Shown: one piece after another, positions 1 through 9,428 of the stretch
How positions within the stretch are numbered: position 1 is the first letter of the stretch
Layout of the letters: each line of letters starts with the position of its first letter
Assembly (NCBI GenBank): GCA_963714145.1
Contig: OY970235.1
Coordinates: forward strand, 4,464,001 to 4,528,000
Source of the DNA: JBBWZH01 sp035544115
GTDB taxonomy: Bacteria; Actinomycetota; Actinomycetes; Mycobacteriales; CADCTP01
Length of the DNA: 64,000 nucleotides
Direction of reading: 5' to 3'
Notes under the pieces: generated by a model
What the model saw: the letters and a program-made list of their open reading frames with translations, nothing else
Database searches by the model: none
What the model was told of the DNA's origin: nothing
Translations under genes and position numbers: made by a program

Positions 1-588
1 TCGCTCAACACCGACGGCTCGACGAACATCGCGCCGATGTCGTCGGCCTGGTGGGTCGGTCAGACCGCGATGCTCGGGCTGAGCGTCAACTCGCAGACGG
101 TGCGCAACCTCCAGCAGCGGCCCCGGCTGGTGCTCAACCTGGTCGACGCGTCGATGGTCGACGCGGTGGACCGGCTCGCGCTGCTGACCGGCCGGCCCGA
201 CGTCCCCGACTACAAGCGCGCTCGCGGGTACACCCACGAGCCGGACAAGTACCGCGCCGCCGGCCTGACGCCGACCATGTTCGACGCCGGATCGCCGACC
301 GGCGTGGCGGAGAGCCTGATCCAGCTGGAAGGCCAGGTGCGGGCGATCCACGACATCGACGAGGACGACTCCGGGCTGCGCGCGATCGAGGCCCGGATCG
401 TGCGCACCCACGTGGACGAGGCGCTGCTGATGGACGGCCACCCGAACTACATCGACCCGTTGCGGTGGCACCCGCTGATCATGAAGTTCACCGAGTACTT
501 CGCCGGCGGCGAACTGGCCCGGCCGTCCTCACTGGCCAAGGGCTGGGAGATGCCCGCCCTGCCGGCCGCGGCGCCGGCCGGAGCGTAG
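1..588 (+). CDS. Flavin reductase-like (FMN-binding split-barrel) protein, 5' truncated
   Basis: The reading frame is open from the first base, so the true start lies left of the window; an internal ATG at 37 falls inside the conserved strand NIAPMSSAWWVGQ. That segment, with the following LGLSVNSQTVRNL stretch, is typical of the flavin reductase-like/FMN-binding split-barrel family, which bind FMN and reduce flavin or act on small substrates in the cytosol. About 195 residues are present, ending in an Ala/Pro-rich tail. The next gene starts 120 bases downstream under its own promoter, so no operon link is implied. The substrate cannot be told from the sequence. Confidence 0.8.
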   Translation, partial: SLNTDGSTNIAPMSSAWWVGQTAMLGLSVNSQTVRNLQQRPRLVLNLVDASMVDAVDRLALLTGRPDVPDYKRARGYTHEPDKYRAAGLTPTMFDAGSPTGVAESLIQLEGQVRAIHDIDEDDSGLRAIEARIVRTHVDEALLMDGHPNYIDPLRWHPLIMKFTEYFAGGELARPSSLAKGWEMPALPAAAPAGA

Positions 589-670
589 CCGTCAGGCCGA
601 ACCGGCCGAGCGGAGCACGGTCCCGGCCGGCACCCCCGGTCGACCCGCCGCCGGTGCCGCGATCCCGGGG

Positions 671-702
671 TTGACCTTCGAGTCGGGTTGAAGGTCTACG
701 GT
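671..702 (+). promoter_or_regulatory. MerR-type promoter with operator dyad between -35 and -10
   Basis: TTGACC at 671-676 (-35) and TACGGT at 697-702 (-10) are 20 bases apart, the stretched spacing typical of promoters untwisted by MerR-family activators. The spacer carries the inverted repeat ACCTTC...GAAGGT. The -10 ends 6 bases before the GTG at 709, so the transcript of the downstream merR-like gene is probably leaderless and autoregulated. Confidence 0.75.
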
Positions 703-708
703 CAGCGC

Positions 709-1221
709 GTGGATGGGTTGCGGATCTCCGAGCTGGCCGAGCGCAGCGGTTTCTCCGCCTCGGCGCTGCGCTACTACGAGCAGTCGGGGCTGCTGCCCGA
801 GGCCGCGCGCACCCCCGGCGGGTACCGCTCGTACGGGCCGGAGGCGCTGGGGCGGTTGCGGTTCATCGCCCGGGCCAAGCAGCTCGGCCTGCCGCTGGAG
901 GAGATCCGGGAGTTGGCCACGGTCTGGGACGCCGGTTCCTGCGCCCCGGTGCAGGACCGGCTGGCCGGGCTGCTGGCGGACAAAATCACCGAGGTGGACG
1001 CCCGGATCGCCGAGCTGTCCGCATTCCGCGGCCAGCTCGCCGCGGCCCGCGACGGGCTGGGAGCGCACACCCCGGACGGCCCGTGCGACGACGGCTGCGG
1101 CTGCCTGGCCGACCCGGCCACCGTCGGACAGCCACCCGGTCCGCAACTGGTGGAACTGCTGCCCACCAGATCACCAGCCACCCCGGCCGGCGGAACCAGC
1201 CCGGCCAACGCGCGAACCTGA
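709..1221 (+). CDS. MerR family transcriptional regulator, heavy-metal type
   Basis: The N-terminal winged helix-turn-helix is clear (LRISELAERSGFSASALRYYE, then an R/GYR wing), followed by the coiled-coil dimerisation helix and a Cys-rich tail, CDDGCGC, near residue 125 that could bind a thiophilic metal. I chose GTG 709 because the longer TTG start at 688 lies inside the operator/promoter, while 709 sits at the expected transcription start. The product is about 170 residues. It probably represses or activates its own promoter and the small Cys-rich membrane gene 106 bases downstream. The metal (Hg, Zn, Cu, other) is not determined. Confidence 0.85.
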   Translation: MDGLRISELAERSGFSASALRYYEQSGLLPEAARTPGGYRSYGPEALGRLRFIARAKQLGLPLEEIRELATVWDAGSCAPVQDRLAGLLADKITEVDARIAELSAFRGQLAAARDGLGAHTPDGPCDDGCGCLADPATVGQPPGPQLVELLPTRSPATPAGGTSPANART

Positions 1222-1327
1222 GCCGCCCGCCGCAGCCCACGCCGCGGCACAACCGGCCAGGCTCCCGGACGCACCGACCGACGGTCCGGGTCGGCGTATC
1301 ACTCGACTGTCCACTATGGAGGAACAC

Positions 1328-1723
1328 GTGCCTGCCACCAGCGACCGGGCCCACGCGCGGAACCAGCCGGCCGACCCGACCGATGCCGGATACGCCGACC
1401 GGGACACCCCCGCGGTGGCATCACCCGCCGGGTCGACCGGCGAGGCAGCGGGGTCGCCGGTCCGGCGGCGCCGGTTCGGCCCCGCGGCCGCCGGCCCCGC
1501 CGTCGCCGGCCTCGCCGCGGCCCTGGCCTGCCTCGCCTGCCTGCTCCCCCTGCTGGCCGCCGGCGGGCTGGCCGGTGGGCTGGCCGCCGCGGTCACCGAC
1601 GCCAACCTCATCCTGGTCACCCTGGCCGGTGCCGGCGTCGTCGCCGCGAGCGTCCTGATCTCCCGCCGCCGCAAGGCCAGGTCCGGCTCGTGCCAGTGCG
1701 GCGGCCGCGGCGCCGGCTGCTGA
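1328..1723 (+). CDS. Small Cys-rich membrane protein, possible metal transporter (MerT-like)
   Basis: This 131-residue protein has a polar, disordered N-terminus of about 50 residues, then two hydrophobic segments. The first carries a Cys pair, CLACLLP, placed like the metal-binding Cys pair in the first helix of MerT-type transporters. The C-terminus ends in a second thiol cluster, SCQCGGRGAGC. GTG 1328 is preceded by GGAGGA at a good distance. Its place just after a heavy-metal-type MerR gene supports a metal uptake or resistance role; the transporter assignment is inference, since overall similarity to MerT is limited to size, topology and Cys placement. Confidence 0.6.
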   Translation: MPATSDRAHARNQPADPTDAGYADRDTPAVASPAGSTGEAAGSPVRRRRFGPAAAGPAVAGLAAALACLACLLPLLAAGGLAGGLAAAVTDANLILVTLAGAGVVAASVLISRRRKARSGSCQCGGRGAGC

Positions 1724-1786
1724 CGCCGCCGCCGCCGACCATCGACCGCGCGACGGCGCCCTCGCCCGCACCGCCACCCCGCTCGG

Positions 1787-1811
1787 GGCCCGGCCCGCAC
1801 CGTACCGGGCC
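1787..1811. terminator. Hairpin between convergent genes
   Basis: A 7-bp perfect GC stem (GGCCCGG / CCGGGCC) with an 11-base loop lies between the converging metal-transporter-like gene and the cellulase gene. No U-tract follows, as is usual in high-GC actinomycetes. Confidence 0.4.
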
Positions 1812-1852
1812 GGCCACCTCCCCCGGGGGCCGCGGCGGGCCGGTCGGCCGGC

Positions 1853-4800
1853 TCAGGCCGGGGCGGTGCCCCAGACGAGCAGGCCGCCGACGTAGACGGT
1901 GATTCTGTTGCTGTCGGCGTAGCCGGTGTTCACGGCGTAGCTGTAGTCCGCGGCCTCGCTGAACGGCGACCAGTCGGTCTTGTTCAGCCGGAGCTGGGCG
2001 TCACCGAGGGTCGCTCCGGCCGGCAGGCTGCCGGCGCCGGCGGTGAAGCCGATCTCCAGGTAGCGGTCCGCGCCGGCCACCGGGGTCGCCAGCGCGACGA
2101 CCTGCTGGCTGATGTTGGCGCAGCCGTACTGGGCGAAGTCGCACCAGGTGTTGAACGTCGTCGGGCCGCCGTCGCCGGTGAAGTAGTACCGGATCGTCAC
2201 CGTCGACAGCGCCACCGCCGACGTCCCGCCGTTGACCAGCCTGATGCCGGGCTTGATCTGGTTGTCCGTCGGCGCGCTGTCGTTGTTCTTGTACTGCGCC
2301 TTCAGCGACGCCGGCGGGGCGACCGCGGTGGTCACCGACACCGTCGCCGACAGCGCCGATGCCACCCCGGCGGTGTCCCGGGCCAGCACCGCGAGGCTGT
2401 ACGCCGTGCTGGGCGTCAGGCCGGTGACCGTGGCGCTCCTGGTCGTCGCGTCCGGGGTGCTGGCCAGCAGCGTCGAGCCGGTCGCGGTGACCCGGTACAC
2501 CTCGTACCGGGCCAGCGGGAACGTGCCGGCGGTCGACGCGGGCCAGGCCAGCGCGACGCTGCTGGACGTCACGTTCGACGCGGTCGGGCCGCCCGGGGTG
2601 GTCGGCGGGGTGGATGCGGTGGTGGTGACCGGGGTCCGCGGTGAGGCCGGGCCGGACAGGCCGTTGCCGTCCCTCGCGGTGACCCAGAAGTTGTACCCGG
2701 TGCCCGGCGAGAGCCCGCTGACCACGGTGCTCAACGTGGCCGCGTTCGTCGAGGCCGCGATCCGGTCCGGCCCGCCGGCCGCGCTCAGCCAGACGTCGTA
2801 CCCGGCCAGCGGGCTGTTGCCCGGGGTGGCCGCGGTCCAGCTGAGGGTGGCCGTGGCCGGGGTGATGGCCGAGGCCGTCGGCTTGCCCGGCGCGCCCGGC
2901 GGCACCGGCGGGACGACCGGCCCGGGCGGGTTGCCCCAGACCAGCGTGCCGCCGTCGTACATGGTGATGTTGTTGACCGTGGCCGGGGTGGACTGGCTGG
3001 GCGACACGCCCGCGAACGACCAGTCCTTGGTGTAGTCGTGCGGCCCCGGGAACGTGATCCGGAACTGGTTCTCCCGCCGCGACTCGCTCTGGCCGATCGG
3101 CCCGACGTTCTGCCCGGCGCAGGAGATCGTGACGTAGTAGGTGCTGCCGGCGAGCTGCGTCGGACCGGTCGGGTTGGCGCACTGTTCGAACGCCGTGGAC
3201 AGCACCACGCCGGACGCGGCCTGGCCGGCGTCCAGGGTGAAGTAGTAGCGGAACGAGATGTTCGGGGTGAACCGCGCCGGCCAGGCGGTGTGGTTGTACC
3301 AGAGCGTCTTGATCTCGACGAAGTTGCTGCTGGCCTGGTTGAGCGAGGCCGTCATGAACAGCTCGTTGTCCTTGGTCTCGGTCGGCGGGAAGCTCGCCAG
3401 CGGGGTGCCGCCGAACTCCTTGACCAGGCGGGCCAGCGCGCTGGTCAGGCCGGCGTTGTAGTCCAGGGCGACCTCGGCCTTCTGGAACGCGTTGCGGTCC
3501 TCCGGGCCGTAGTTGTCGTCGGCCGCGGTGGGGCCGCCGATCAGTCCGCCGTAGAGGGTGTGCCGGTCCTCCACCGGGTCGCTGAAGCTGTTGCTCCACG
3601 AGCCGTGCGCGGTGCGGTGGTGCGGCCGGGTGATGAAGTGGGCGCCGAAGCCGACCAGGTAGCTGACGTTCGACGGGTTGTCGCCGAGGATGTAGTTGAT
3701 CTGGCGGACGCCGAAGGCGTGCAACTGCTGGTTACGGGTGGCGTCCAGCCGGCCGGAGTCGGCCAGGACGAGCGCGAGCCAGGCGGCGCCGGCGGAATAG
3801 CGCAGCGAGCCCCAGGTGCCGTAGAACGCCTCCCCGCCCGGCGAGGTGGTGACCTTCGCGCCGGCCACGCCGGCGCCGGCGTTGAAGTCGGCCCAGCGGG
3901 TGGCGTCCGCGACGGCCTGCGGGTCACCGGTGAGCTGTGCCATCAGGATGTAGGACGCGGCGGTCTTGTCGTCCCAGTCGTAGGTCCAGCTGTACTTGAC
4001 CGGGGAGTTCGGGTCCTGCTGGGTCGTCCGCGGCAGGCCCGGGTAGTACGCCTTCGCCCGGTCCAGGTAGGACGTGTCGCCGGTGGCCCGGTACAGCCAC
4101 AGCGAGCCCCAGACCAGTTCGTCGCCGAAACCGCTCCAGGAGTTGTAGAAGCCCTTCACGATCGGGGTGCAGTCGTCGTACTTGGCCTTCGGGTTGGCCT
4201 CGGTGGTGGCGTAGAGCTGCCTGGCATGGGTCAGCAGCGTCGCCGCGTAGGCCGGGTCGCTGGCGGCGAAGACCATCGAGGCGGACGCGAACGCCGACGC
4301 CGCGGAGTCGGCCAGGTCGGCGCCCCAGCAGGTGCCGGCGGTCATGATGTAGGTGTCGCGGGGGTACGTCTGCACCTCGGCGGCGGCCCACAGCTTGGTG
4401 GTCCTTGTTCGGGTCGGCGACCTCGGTCACCAGCCTGTTCGGCGCGGGGTTGGCCTTGATCAGGTAGTCCATGCCCCAGCGCAGGTTGCTCAGCAGGTAG
4501 CGGCTCTGCCCGCTGGCGGTGTAGCCGGCCGAGTCGTCCACCATGCCCCAGGCGAGCGTGGTCAGCGCGTGCACCAGCGGGAACGTCGCCTTGATGTGGT
4601 CGCCGGCATCGGCGAACCCACCGGTCAGGTCCAGGTTGACGTCCTGGCCGTCGGCGAGGAACGAGTCGGCCCGCCAGGCGACCCGGTTGTCCGCCGGCAG
4701 CCGGCCTTCCCGCTGCGCGTCGTAGAACCAGACCGCCTTCTGCAGTGCCTCGGCATAGTTGAACGGCCCGGCGACCGCCTGCGCCGGCCGCGCGACCGCG

Positions 4801-4919
4801 ACCGTGCCGACCAGGGCGGTCGCCACGGCGGCGACCGCGGCAACAGCGACGAGCAGGGATCGGCCCAGCGACCGTGGCTTGGCCGGAACGGTGGGGGCCA
4901 GAACGGTGGGGTACAGCAC
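1853..4919 (-). pseudogene. Secreted GH9 endoglucanase with CBM3, two Fn3 and CBM3 modules, frameshifted
   Basis: The N-terminal part (GTG 4919 to about 4400) has a signal peptide and the GH9 start, including the catalytic-Asp motif DAGDH. The rest (about 4398 to 1853) continues in another frame with the GH9 C-terminal part (AEVALDYNAG, carrying the catalytic Glu), a CBM3c-like module, two Fn3 domains and a C-terminal CBM3. Near 4397-4401 one base appears inserted: removing it restores the family sequence DHKLWAAAEVQTYPRDTYIM and one protein of about 1,020 residues. As written, translation leaves the GH9 frame after DPNKDH. Everything after the break is intact, so this is a recent mutation or a base-calling error. 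If repaired it would be a processive-type endoglucanase acting outside the cell on cellulose. A CTCCCGGGAG palindrome overlaps the ribosome-binding site at 4927-4936. Confidence 0.85.
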
Positions 4920-5147
4920 GCGACGACTCCCGGGAGAAGATACGAAAGACTCCCGGCCGGACCGCCGCCACCAGCCGATGGCTCCTTGATGCTAGCCGCC
5001 CGCCGCCACCGCAACCACCGATCCCGGCCGCCCACCGCCGCGACGGGCGGCCGCCTGCCGCGTGTCCCGTCAGACGGGCCGGGTGAGGTCAAGAAACCCT
5101 AGGCTGGACGATGGAAGGACCGCTCAAGCGACTACGACGGAGGAGCC

Positions 5148-6293
5148 GTGACCGTGCGTGTTCCAGTGGCCCCGTCCGTCTTGTCGTGGGCACTCGACGT
5201 GACCGGCGCCGATGTCGAGCGCCTTCGCGCCCGCTTCAAGATCGACAAGTGGTTGGCGCTGGACGCCCGGCCGACGTTGAAGCAACTCCAGGACTTCGCC
5301 AAGGCAAGTGGCGTCGGGTTTGGATACCTCCTACTTCCGCAGCCGCCGGCGTGGCAACTCCCGGTCCCGGACTTCCGTGAGGGCTTCGCCACTCCCCCTG
5401 CGCCGAGCGCAAACCTGATCGTGGTGCTCAGCCAATCTCAACGCCGCCAGAACTGGTACCGCGATTACGTACTCGGCCACGGCGGCGAGCCGCTCGAGTT
5501 CGTGGGCTCCGCCAGCGGGGCGACCGTAGCCGAGGCGGCCGCGATGATCAGGGCGGCATTGGACTTCGAGGTCACCAACAGGCACGGCACGTGGTCAGAC
5601 ACCCGGCGGACACTGCTCCGGGCGTTCGAGACCCTTGGTGGGCTCACCGTGGCGACGTCGATGGTCGAGAACAACACCAAGCGACCGCTCGACGAGGACG
5701 AGTTTCGAGGCTTCTCGCTTGTCGACACCATCGCACCGTTGGTGTTCGTCAACACTCACCAGACACTCAATGGCCAAATCTTCACCCTCGCCCACGAGTT
5801 CGCCCACGTGTGGCGTGGGACCAGTGGCATCGGCAACGAAGACCCGCGCGAGCGCGGCGAGTCCGAGGTTGAGCGGTGGTGCAACAGCGTCGCCTCCGAG
5901 ACGCTCGTGCCGCGCGACGACCTCGCAGCGCGGTATCCGGGCGTCAGCGGCCGCGGCCTCCCGGAGGCCCTCGACCGGCTTGCTCAGGAGTTCCGATGTG
6001 GAACTCTCGTAGTGCTCCAGGCACTTCATCGCACCGGCGTGCACTCCTTCGACAATTTCACCAGCGTCTACGACGCCGAGGTGAGCCGCCTTCGGGATCT
6101 CCAGAGAGGCCGCGAGAGCAGCGGTGGCGACCACTACAACAACCAGCCATTCCGGGTCGGCGAGCGGCTCTCCCGGGCTTTGATTTCTGACGCCCTCGAA
6201 GGCGGCACCAGTATCGATGAGGCAATGCGGCTGATGTCCATAAAGTCTCTCAGTACCTTCGACGAATACGCCCGTCGACTTGGCGCCGCTTGA
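5148..6293 (+). CDS. ImmA/IrrE-type metallopeptidase with degenerate XRE N-terminus, putative antitoxin
   Basis: This 381-residue protein begins with a weak Xre-like helix-turn-helix region (VLSWALDVTGADVERLRARF, then PTLKQLQDFAKASGV) and contains the zinc-peptidase motif HEFAH at residues 216-220 in LAHEFAHVWRG. That order, XRE plus ImmA/IrrE, is known for antitoxins paired with DUF4411 PIN-like toxins. GTG 5148 follows GGAGGA. The stop codon overlaps the start of the toxin gene by one base, so the two are translationally coupled. Base composition (more A/T-rich codons than the neighbours) suggests it arrived by transfer. It should bind and neutralise the downstream protein and repress the pair; the role of its peptidase activity is unknown. 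Confidence 0.85.
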   Translation: MTVRVPVAPSVLSWALDVTGADVERLRARFKIDKWLALDARPTLKQLQDFAKASGVGFGYLLLPQPPAWQLPVPDFREGFATPPAPSANLIVVLSQSQRRQNWYRDYVLGHGGEPLEFVGSASGATVAEAAAMIRAALDFEVTNRHGTWSDTRRTLLRAFETLGGLTVATSMVENNTKRPLDEDEFRGFSLVDTIAPLVFVNTHQTLNGQIFTLAHEFAHVWRGTSGIGNEDPRERGESEVERWCNSVASETLVPRDDLAARYPGVSGRGLPEALDRLAQEFRCGTLVVLQALHRTGVHSFDNFTSVYDAEVSRLRDLQRGRESSGGDHYNNQPFRVGERLSRALISDALEGGTSIDEAMRLMSIKSLSTFDEYARRLGAA

Positions 6294-6781
6294 TGTACCT
6301 GCTCGACGCGAACGCCTTCATGGAGGCGAATCGGCTGTACTATGCCTTCGGTATCGCGCCGGGGTTCTGGAGGTGGCTCGGCGATGGCCGTCTCGGTGGC
6401 GAGGTTGGCTCCATCGATGCTGTCAAGGATGAAATCACCGCGGGAACCGGTGATCTCGTGACTTGGGCGAACGCCTTGCCAGCGACATTCTGGGCCGCCG
6501 ACACTGACGACGTGGTGGCCGCGATGACCACATTGGCCGTTTGGGCCAATGCCCCGGCAAGACAATTCAAGCAGGAGGCTGTCGCGGAGTTCATGGCCGC
6601 TGCTGACCTCAAGTTGATCGCCCATGCGATGGTCGGCGGCGCTACGGTCGTTACCCGTGAAAAGCCGGCTCCCGACTCGAAGAAGAAGATCAAGATTCCC
6701 GACGTGTGCAGCGCTTTTGACGTCGCCTGGATCGATCCCTTCAGCGCCTACCGGGACCTTGGACTCCAACTCATCGTCTGA
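6293..6781 (+). CDS. DUF4411 (PIN-like) putative ribonuclease toxin
   Basis: This 162-residue protein starts MYLLDANAFMEANRLYY, the acidic first strand of DUF4411 proteins, a PIN-like family of RNA-cleaving toxins. Acidic residues also occur at DAVKDEI and in VCSAFDVAWIDPF near the end, where the family has its metal-binding site. ATG 6293 overlaps the TGA of the antitoxin gene (TGATG), which decides this start over the TTG three bases earlier. As the second gene of an ImmA/IrrE-DUF4411 pair it is the probable toxin. It is slightly less GC-rich than the flanking genes. RNase activity is inferred from the family. Confidence 0.85.
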   Translation: MYLLDANAFMEANRLYYAFGIAPGFWRWLGDGRLGGEVGSIDAVKDEITAGTGDLVTWANALPATFWAADTDDVVAAMTTLAVWANAPARQFKQEAVAEFMAAADLKLIAHAMVGGATVVTREKPAPDSKKKIKIPDVCSAFDVAWIDPFSAYRDLGLQLIV

Positions 6782-6859
6782 CACCGCACCACTGCCGTAC
6801 ACAAAAGGCCGGGCAATCGTGGCGGGCGGCGTTGGGTTGGTGGCGGCAGGGTTCGGGCG

Positions 6860-7522
6860 TTACCAGGTTTCTATCCAGGCGAGTAGGTCTGGATCGGTCA
6901 GCGAGTCGATGACGAGGTCGGCCGGTAGGTCCTGCGGTAGCGAGGGCACCGCTACGGTGCGGAGTCCGGCCGCCCGGGCGGCGCGCAGGCCGGTGCTCGA
7001 ATCCTCGAACGCCAGGCAGGCTTGCGGCTCGGCGGCCAGCGCCGCGCACGCGGCCAGGTAGAGGTCGGGCGCCGGCTTTGCCCTGGCCACCTCGTCGGCG
7101 GCCACGCTGACCGGGAACATGTCGGTGAACCCGCTGCGGTCCAGCGTGACGCTCAGCAGGTGCCGCGGCGAGTTGCTGGCCACCGCCACCGGCACCCGGC
7201 GGGAGACCAGCTCGACCACCTTGACCGCGCCGTCCATCGGCAGTGCCCGCTCCGAGATCATCTCCACGGCCAGGGCGAGCAGCTCGGCGCCGAGCGCCGG
7301 ACCCTGCCCGGGCAGGCCGAACAGGCCGGCCATGATCTCACCCGCCTCGGCGATCGAGGTGCCGATCAGCAGCGCCTTCTGGTCAGGTCCGAACGGCAGG
7401 CCGTGGCGGCCGAACAACCGTGTCTCGGCCACCGACCAGCGCGGCTCGGTGTCGACCAGCAGCCCGTCGCAGTCGAACACGACCGCGGCCGGCCGCCACC
7501 CGGTCAACCGGGGGCCGGTCAC
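6860..7522 (-). CDS. HAD-superfamily hydrolase (beta-phosphoglucomutase/phosphatase-like)
   Basis: Motif I is DCDGLLVDTEP, with the nucleophilic Asp near residue 16. Motif II (VASNSPR), the motif III Lys (ARAKPAPD) and the motif IV acidic pair (FEDSSTG) follow in order, with a helical cap between motifs I and II. These are features of HAD subfamily IA enzymes that dephosphorylate sugar phosphates or isomerise them. I chose GTG 7522, giving 220 residues, because the open frame upstream is Arg-rich and unlike a protein. The substrate is unknown. The gene stands alone, converging on the toxin gene. Confidence 0.85.
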   Translation of the reverse strand: MTGPRLTGWRPAAVVFDCDGLLVDTEPRWSVAETRLFGRHGLPFGPDQKALLIGTSIAEAGEIMAGLFGLPGQGPALGAELLALAVEMISERALPMDGAVKVVELVSRRVPVAVASNSPRHLLSVTLDRSGFTDMFPVSVAADEVARAKPAPDLYLAACAALAAEPQACLAFEDSSTGLRAARAAGLRTVAVPSLPQDLPADLVIDSLTDPDLLAWIETW

Positions 7523-7780
7523 CTGCCGCCGCCCGACCAGGTGCCGACGGCGGACGCGGCCGCAGCCAGCGGACGCGCACACCTGCCGCCGGACCGGTGC
7601 CCGGGATGGTGGCGGATCTCGCCGCGCGCGCCAGGACCGGTGGGTTCGGTGTCCGTCATCGCCGCCAGCATCGCACGCCACAGCCGCCCGGCCCGGTCAC
7701 ACCATCCTCATCAACTGACCCGCACGATCGACCGGACCCGCGGCCCGGCACCACGACCAGGTACGGACAAGCCGGCGCGG

Positions 7781-8599
7781 CTACGGCGTCGTCCGTTCCG
7801 CGGCGAGTTTGAAGCCGCGGCGCACCCCGGCCTCGAATGCGCCGGGCGGGAGCAGCCAGCGCAGCGCGATGAACCGGGTCGCCTCCTTCGTGATCCGGTT
7901 CCGCAGCTTGGGGTGCCTGTCGTTGGCGATCGCGACGACCTTGCGGGCGACGACCGCCGGCTCTGGCGCGTTGGCTTCGTACCCGGCGAGGGTGGCGAGC
8001 GCCCGGGTTCGTGGGCCGGCGTAGACGTCCATCCCGGCGGCCGGTGGCTGCCGGTAGAACGGTGTCCTGATCGAGCCGGGCTCGACCATCGCCACCTTGA
8101 TCGAGAATGGCCGGACCTCGTGGCGCAGGGTCTCCATCAGGCCCTCCACCGCGAACTTGCTGGCGTTGTAGTGCCCCCAGAACGGCACCGGCACCAGGCC
8201 GGCCAGCGAACTGACCGTGATGATGTGGCCGAGGCGCCGCTGCCGCATGCCGGGCAGGACGGCGAGGCTCATCCGGACCACACCGAAGTAGTTCGTCGCG
8301 AACTGCGCCTGTGCCGCGGGCACGGGGACCTCTTCGACCGCGCCCGCGCACAGGTAGCCGGCGTTGTTGACCAGGACGTCGATCCGACCCGCGGCGCCCA
8401 GAACCTGCCCGACCCCGTGCCGGACCGACTCGTCGTCGGTGACGTCGATGGTGATCCGCTCGACGCCCGACCCGGCGTCCGGCGGGACGGTCCGGCTGGC
8501 GCCGAACACCCGGAATCCCGCCGCCGCCAACTCGCGCGATATCGCGGCGCCGATACCCGAGGAGGCGCCGGTCACCAGCGCCACCCGTTGCTCAGACAT
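7781..8599 (-). CDS. Short-chain dehydrogenase/reductase (SDR)
   Basis: A classical SDR of 272 residues: cofactor motif TGASSGIG at residues 10-17, NNAG near 80, and the catalytic Ser and Tyr-x-x-x-Lys (VSSLAG..., YNASK). PGSIRTPFY follows the active site. ATG 8599 is preceded by AGAAGGA. It lies 56 bases after the YCII-domain gene on the same strand, so the two may be cotranscribed. It should be an NAD(P)-dependent cytosolic oxidoreductase acting on an unknown alcohol, ketone or lipid. The C-terminal extension of about 60 basic residues resembles that of steroid or acyl-lipid SDRs. Confidence 0.9.
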   Translation of the reverse strand: MSEQRVALVTGASSGIGAAISRELAAAGFRVFGASRTVPPDAGSGVERITIDVTDDESVRHGVGQVLGAAGRIDVLVNNAGYLCAGAVEEVPVPAAQAQFATNYFGVVRMSLAVLPGMRQRRLGHIITVSSLAGLVPVPFWGHYNASKFAVEGLMETLRHEVRPFSIKVAMVEPGSIRTPFYRQPPAAGMDVYAGPRTRALATLAGYEANAPEPAVVARKVVAIANDRHPKLRNRITKEATRFIALRWLLPPGAFEAGVRRGFKLAAERTTP

Positions 8600-8655
8600 G
8601 ATTCATCCTTCTCAGGGGTCGGATCGGAGCGCGGTCCCGCCCGCCGGCCGCTCAG

Positions 8656-8964
8656 CTACATCGGGATCGCCTCGAAGATCTCGACGGTCCCGCCGCTCTG
8701 CAGCACCGGGCACCCGTCGGCCTTCGCGGCGGCGTCGGCGAGCGAATCGGCCGTGACGATCGAGTACCCGGTGGCCTTCGAGTCGGCACCGTCAGCGGTG
8801 CCACCGGAGCTGACCGTGACGCCGGCGCCGAACGGGTTCCCCATGTCGGTCACCGCGTCCCCGAGCGCCCCGAACCAGGCACCCCACGCCTGCATCGCCT
8901 GCTCCTGGGCCTGCGGCGTGTCGGCCATCTGGCCGCCGGTGTAGACGTACACGAACTTCGCCAT
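8656..8964 (-). CDS. YCII-related small protein
   Basis: A 102-residue protein starting MAKFVYVYTGG, with the ferredoxin-like alpha-beta layout of YCII/DGPF-related proteins (a short MQAWGAWFGALG helix, then SIVTADSLADAAAKADGCPVL). ATG 8964 is chosen over an upstream ATG because GGAGGAGAAG lies just before it. YCII proteins are small cytosolic enzymes or accessory proteins, often found with ECF sigma factors; none is present here. The SDR gene downstream is the only partner seen. Function unknown. Confidence 0.75.
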   Translation of the reverse strand: MAKFVYVYTGGQMADTPQAQEQAMQAWGAWFGALGDAVTDMGNPFGAGVTVSSGGTADGADSKATGYSIVTADSLADAAAKADGCPVLQSGGTVEIFEAIPM

Positions 8965-9428
8965 CGTGCTTCTCCTCCAGGTTGGGGTGCTGCTGAGCAC
9001 CGATCGGCGTCCGGCCGACCGGGTGCGCCGCGGCTATCGGTGTGTCACGGTCGCCTTGCCGATCACATCGGCCCCGACCGGACCGACGACAGAGTTCTGC
9101 GCCGCCGGGATGGCCGTCGACCCAACCCGACCCCGGTCAGCGCGACGATCCGGCCCGTCGCCGGGCGGGTCGCCGTCCGGTGCGGTGTCGATGTCACCCG
9201 GGCTGCCTCCTCGGCCGCTCCGGGGCCGCCGAGTCGGCGGGCCCCAGAACGTACGATCCGCGGCCGCGGCCAGATCCATCGCCCGCGCCAACAATTCCTG
9301 ATCCTGTTTCCGCCGGGGTCACCGCGGCGGTTCCAGCGTCACGTCAGGGAGATTTCAGCGGCCCTTGAGACAATGGCTGATTGGTGTGCCGGTGGGCTGG
9401 TTCACCGCTGATCGATGAGGAGTTACCG
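8965..9428. other. 464-base divergent intergenic region
   Basis: The region lies between the divergent YCII gene and the large secreted-protein gene. The short open frames here are Arg/Pro/Gly-rich with no family signal. Apart from the ribosome-binding site GAGGAG just before GTG 9429, I see no convincing promoter or repeat. Confidence 0.5.

Noticed and set aside
688..708. Upstream TTG start for the MerR gene
   Set aside because: It lies within the operator and promoter, so it would not be transcribed.
4391..4410. Programmed frameshift in the GH9 gene
   Set aside because: No slippery run or downstream structure is evident and this family is not known to use one; a simple insertion explains it.
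7020..8944. Long plus-strand open frame over the HAD and SDR genes
   Set aside because: Its translation is Arg/Pro/His-rich shadow sequence; the minus-strand frames carry full family motifs.
9034..9294. Small minus-strand gene in the 9-kb intergenic region
   Set aside because: Composition is Arg/Pro/Gly-biased, with no ribosome-binding site or recognisable fold.
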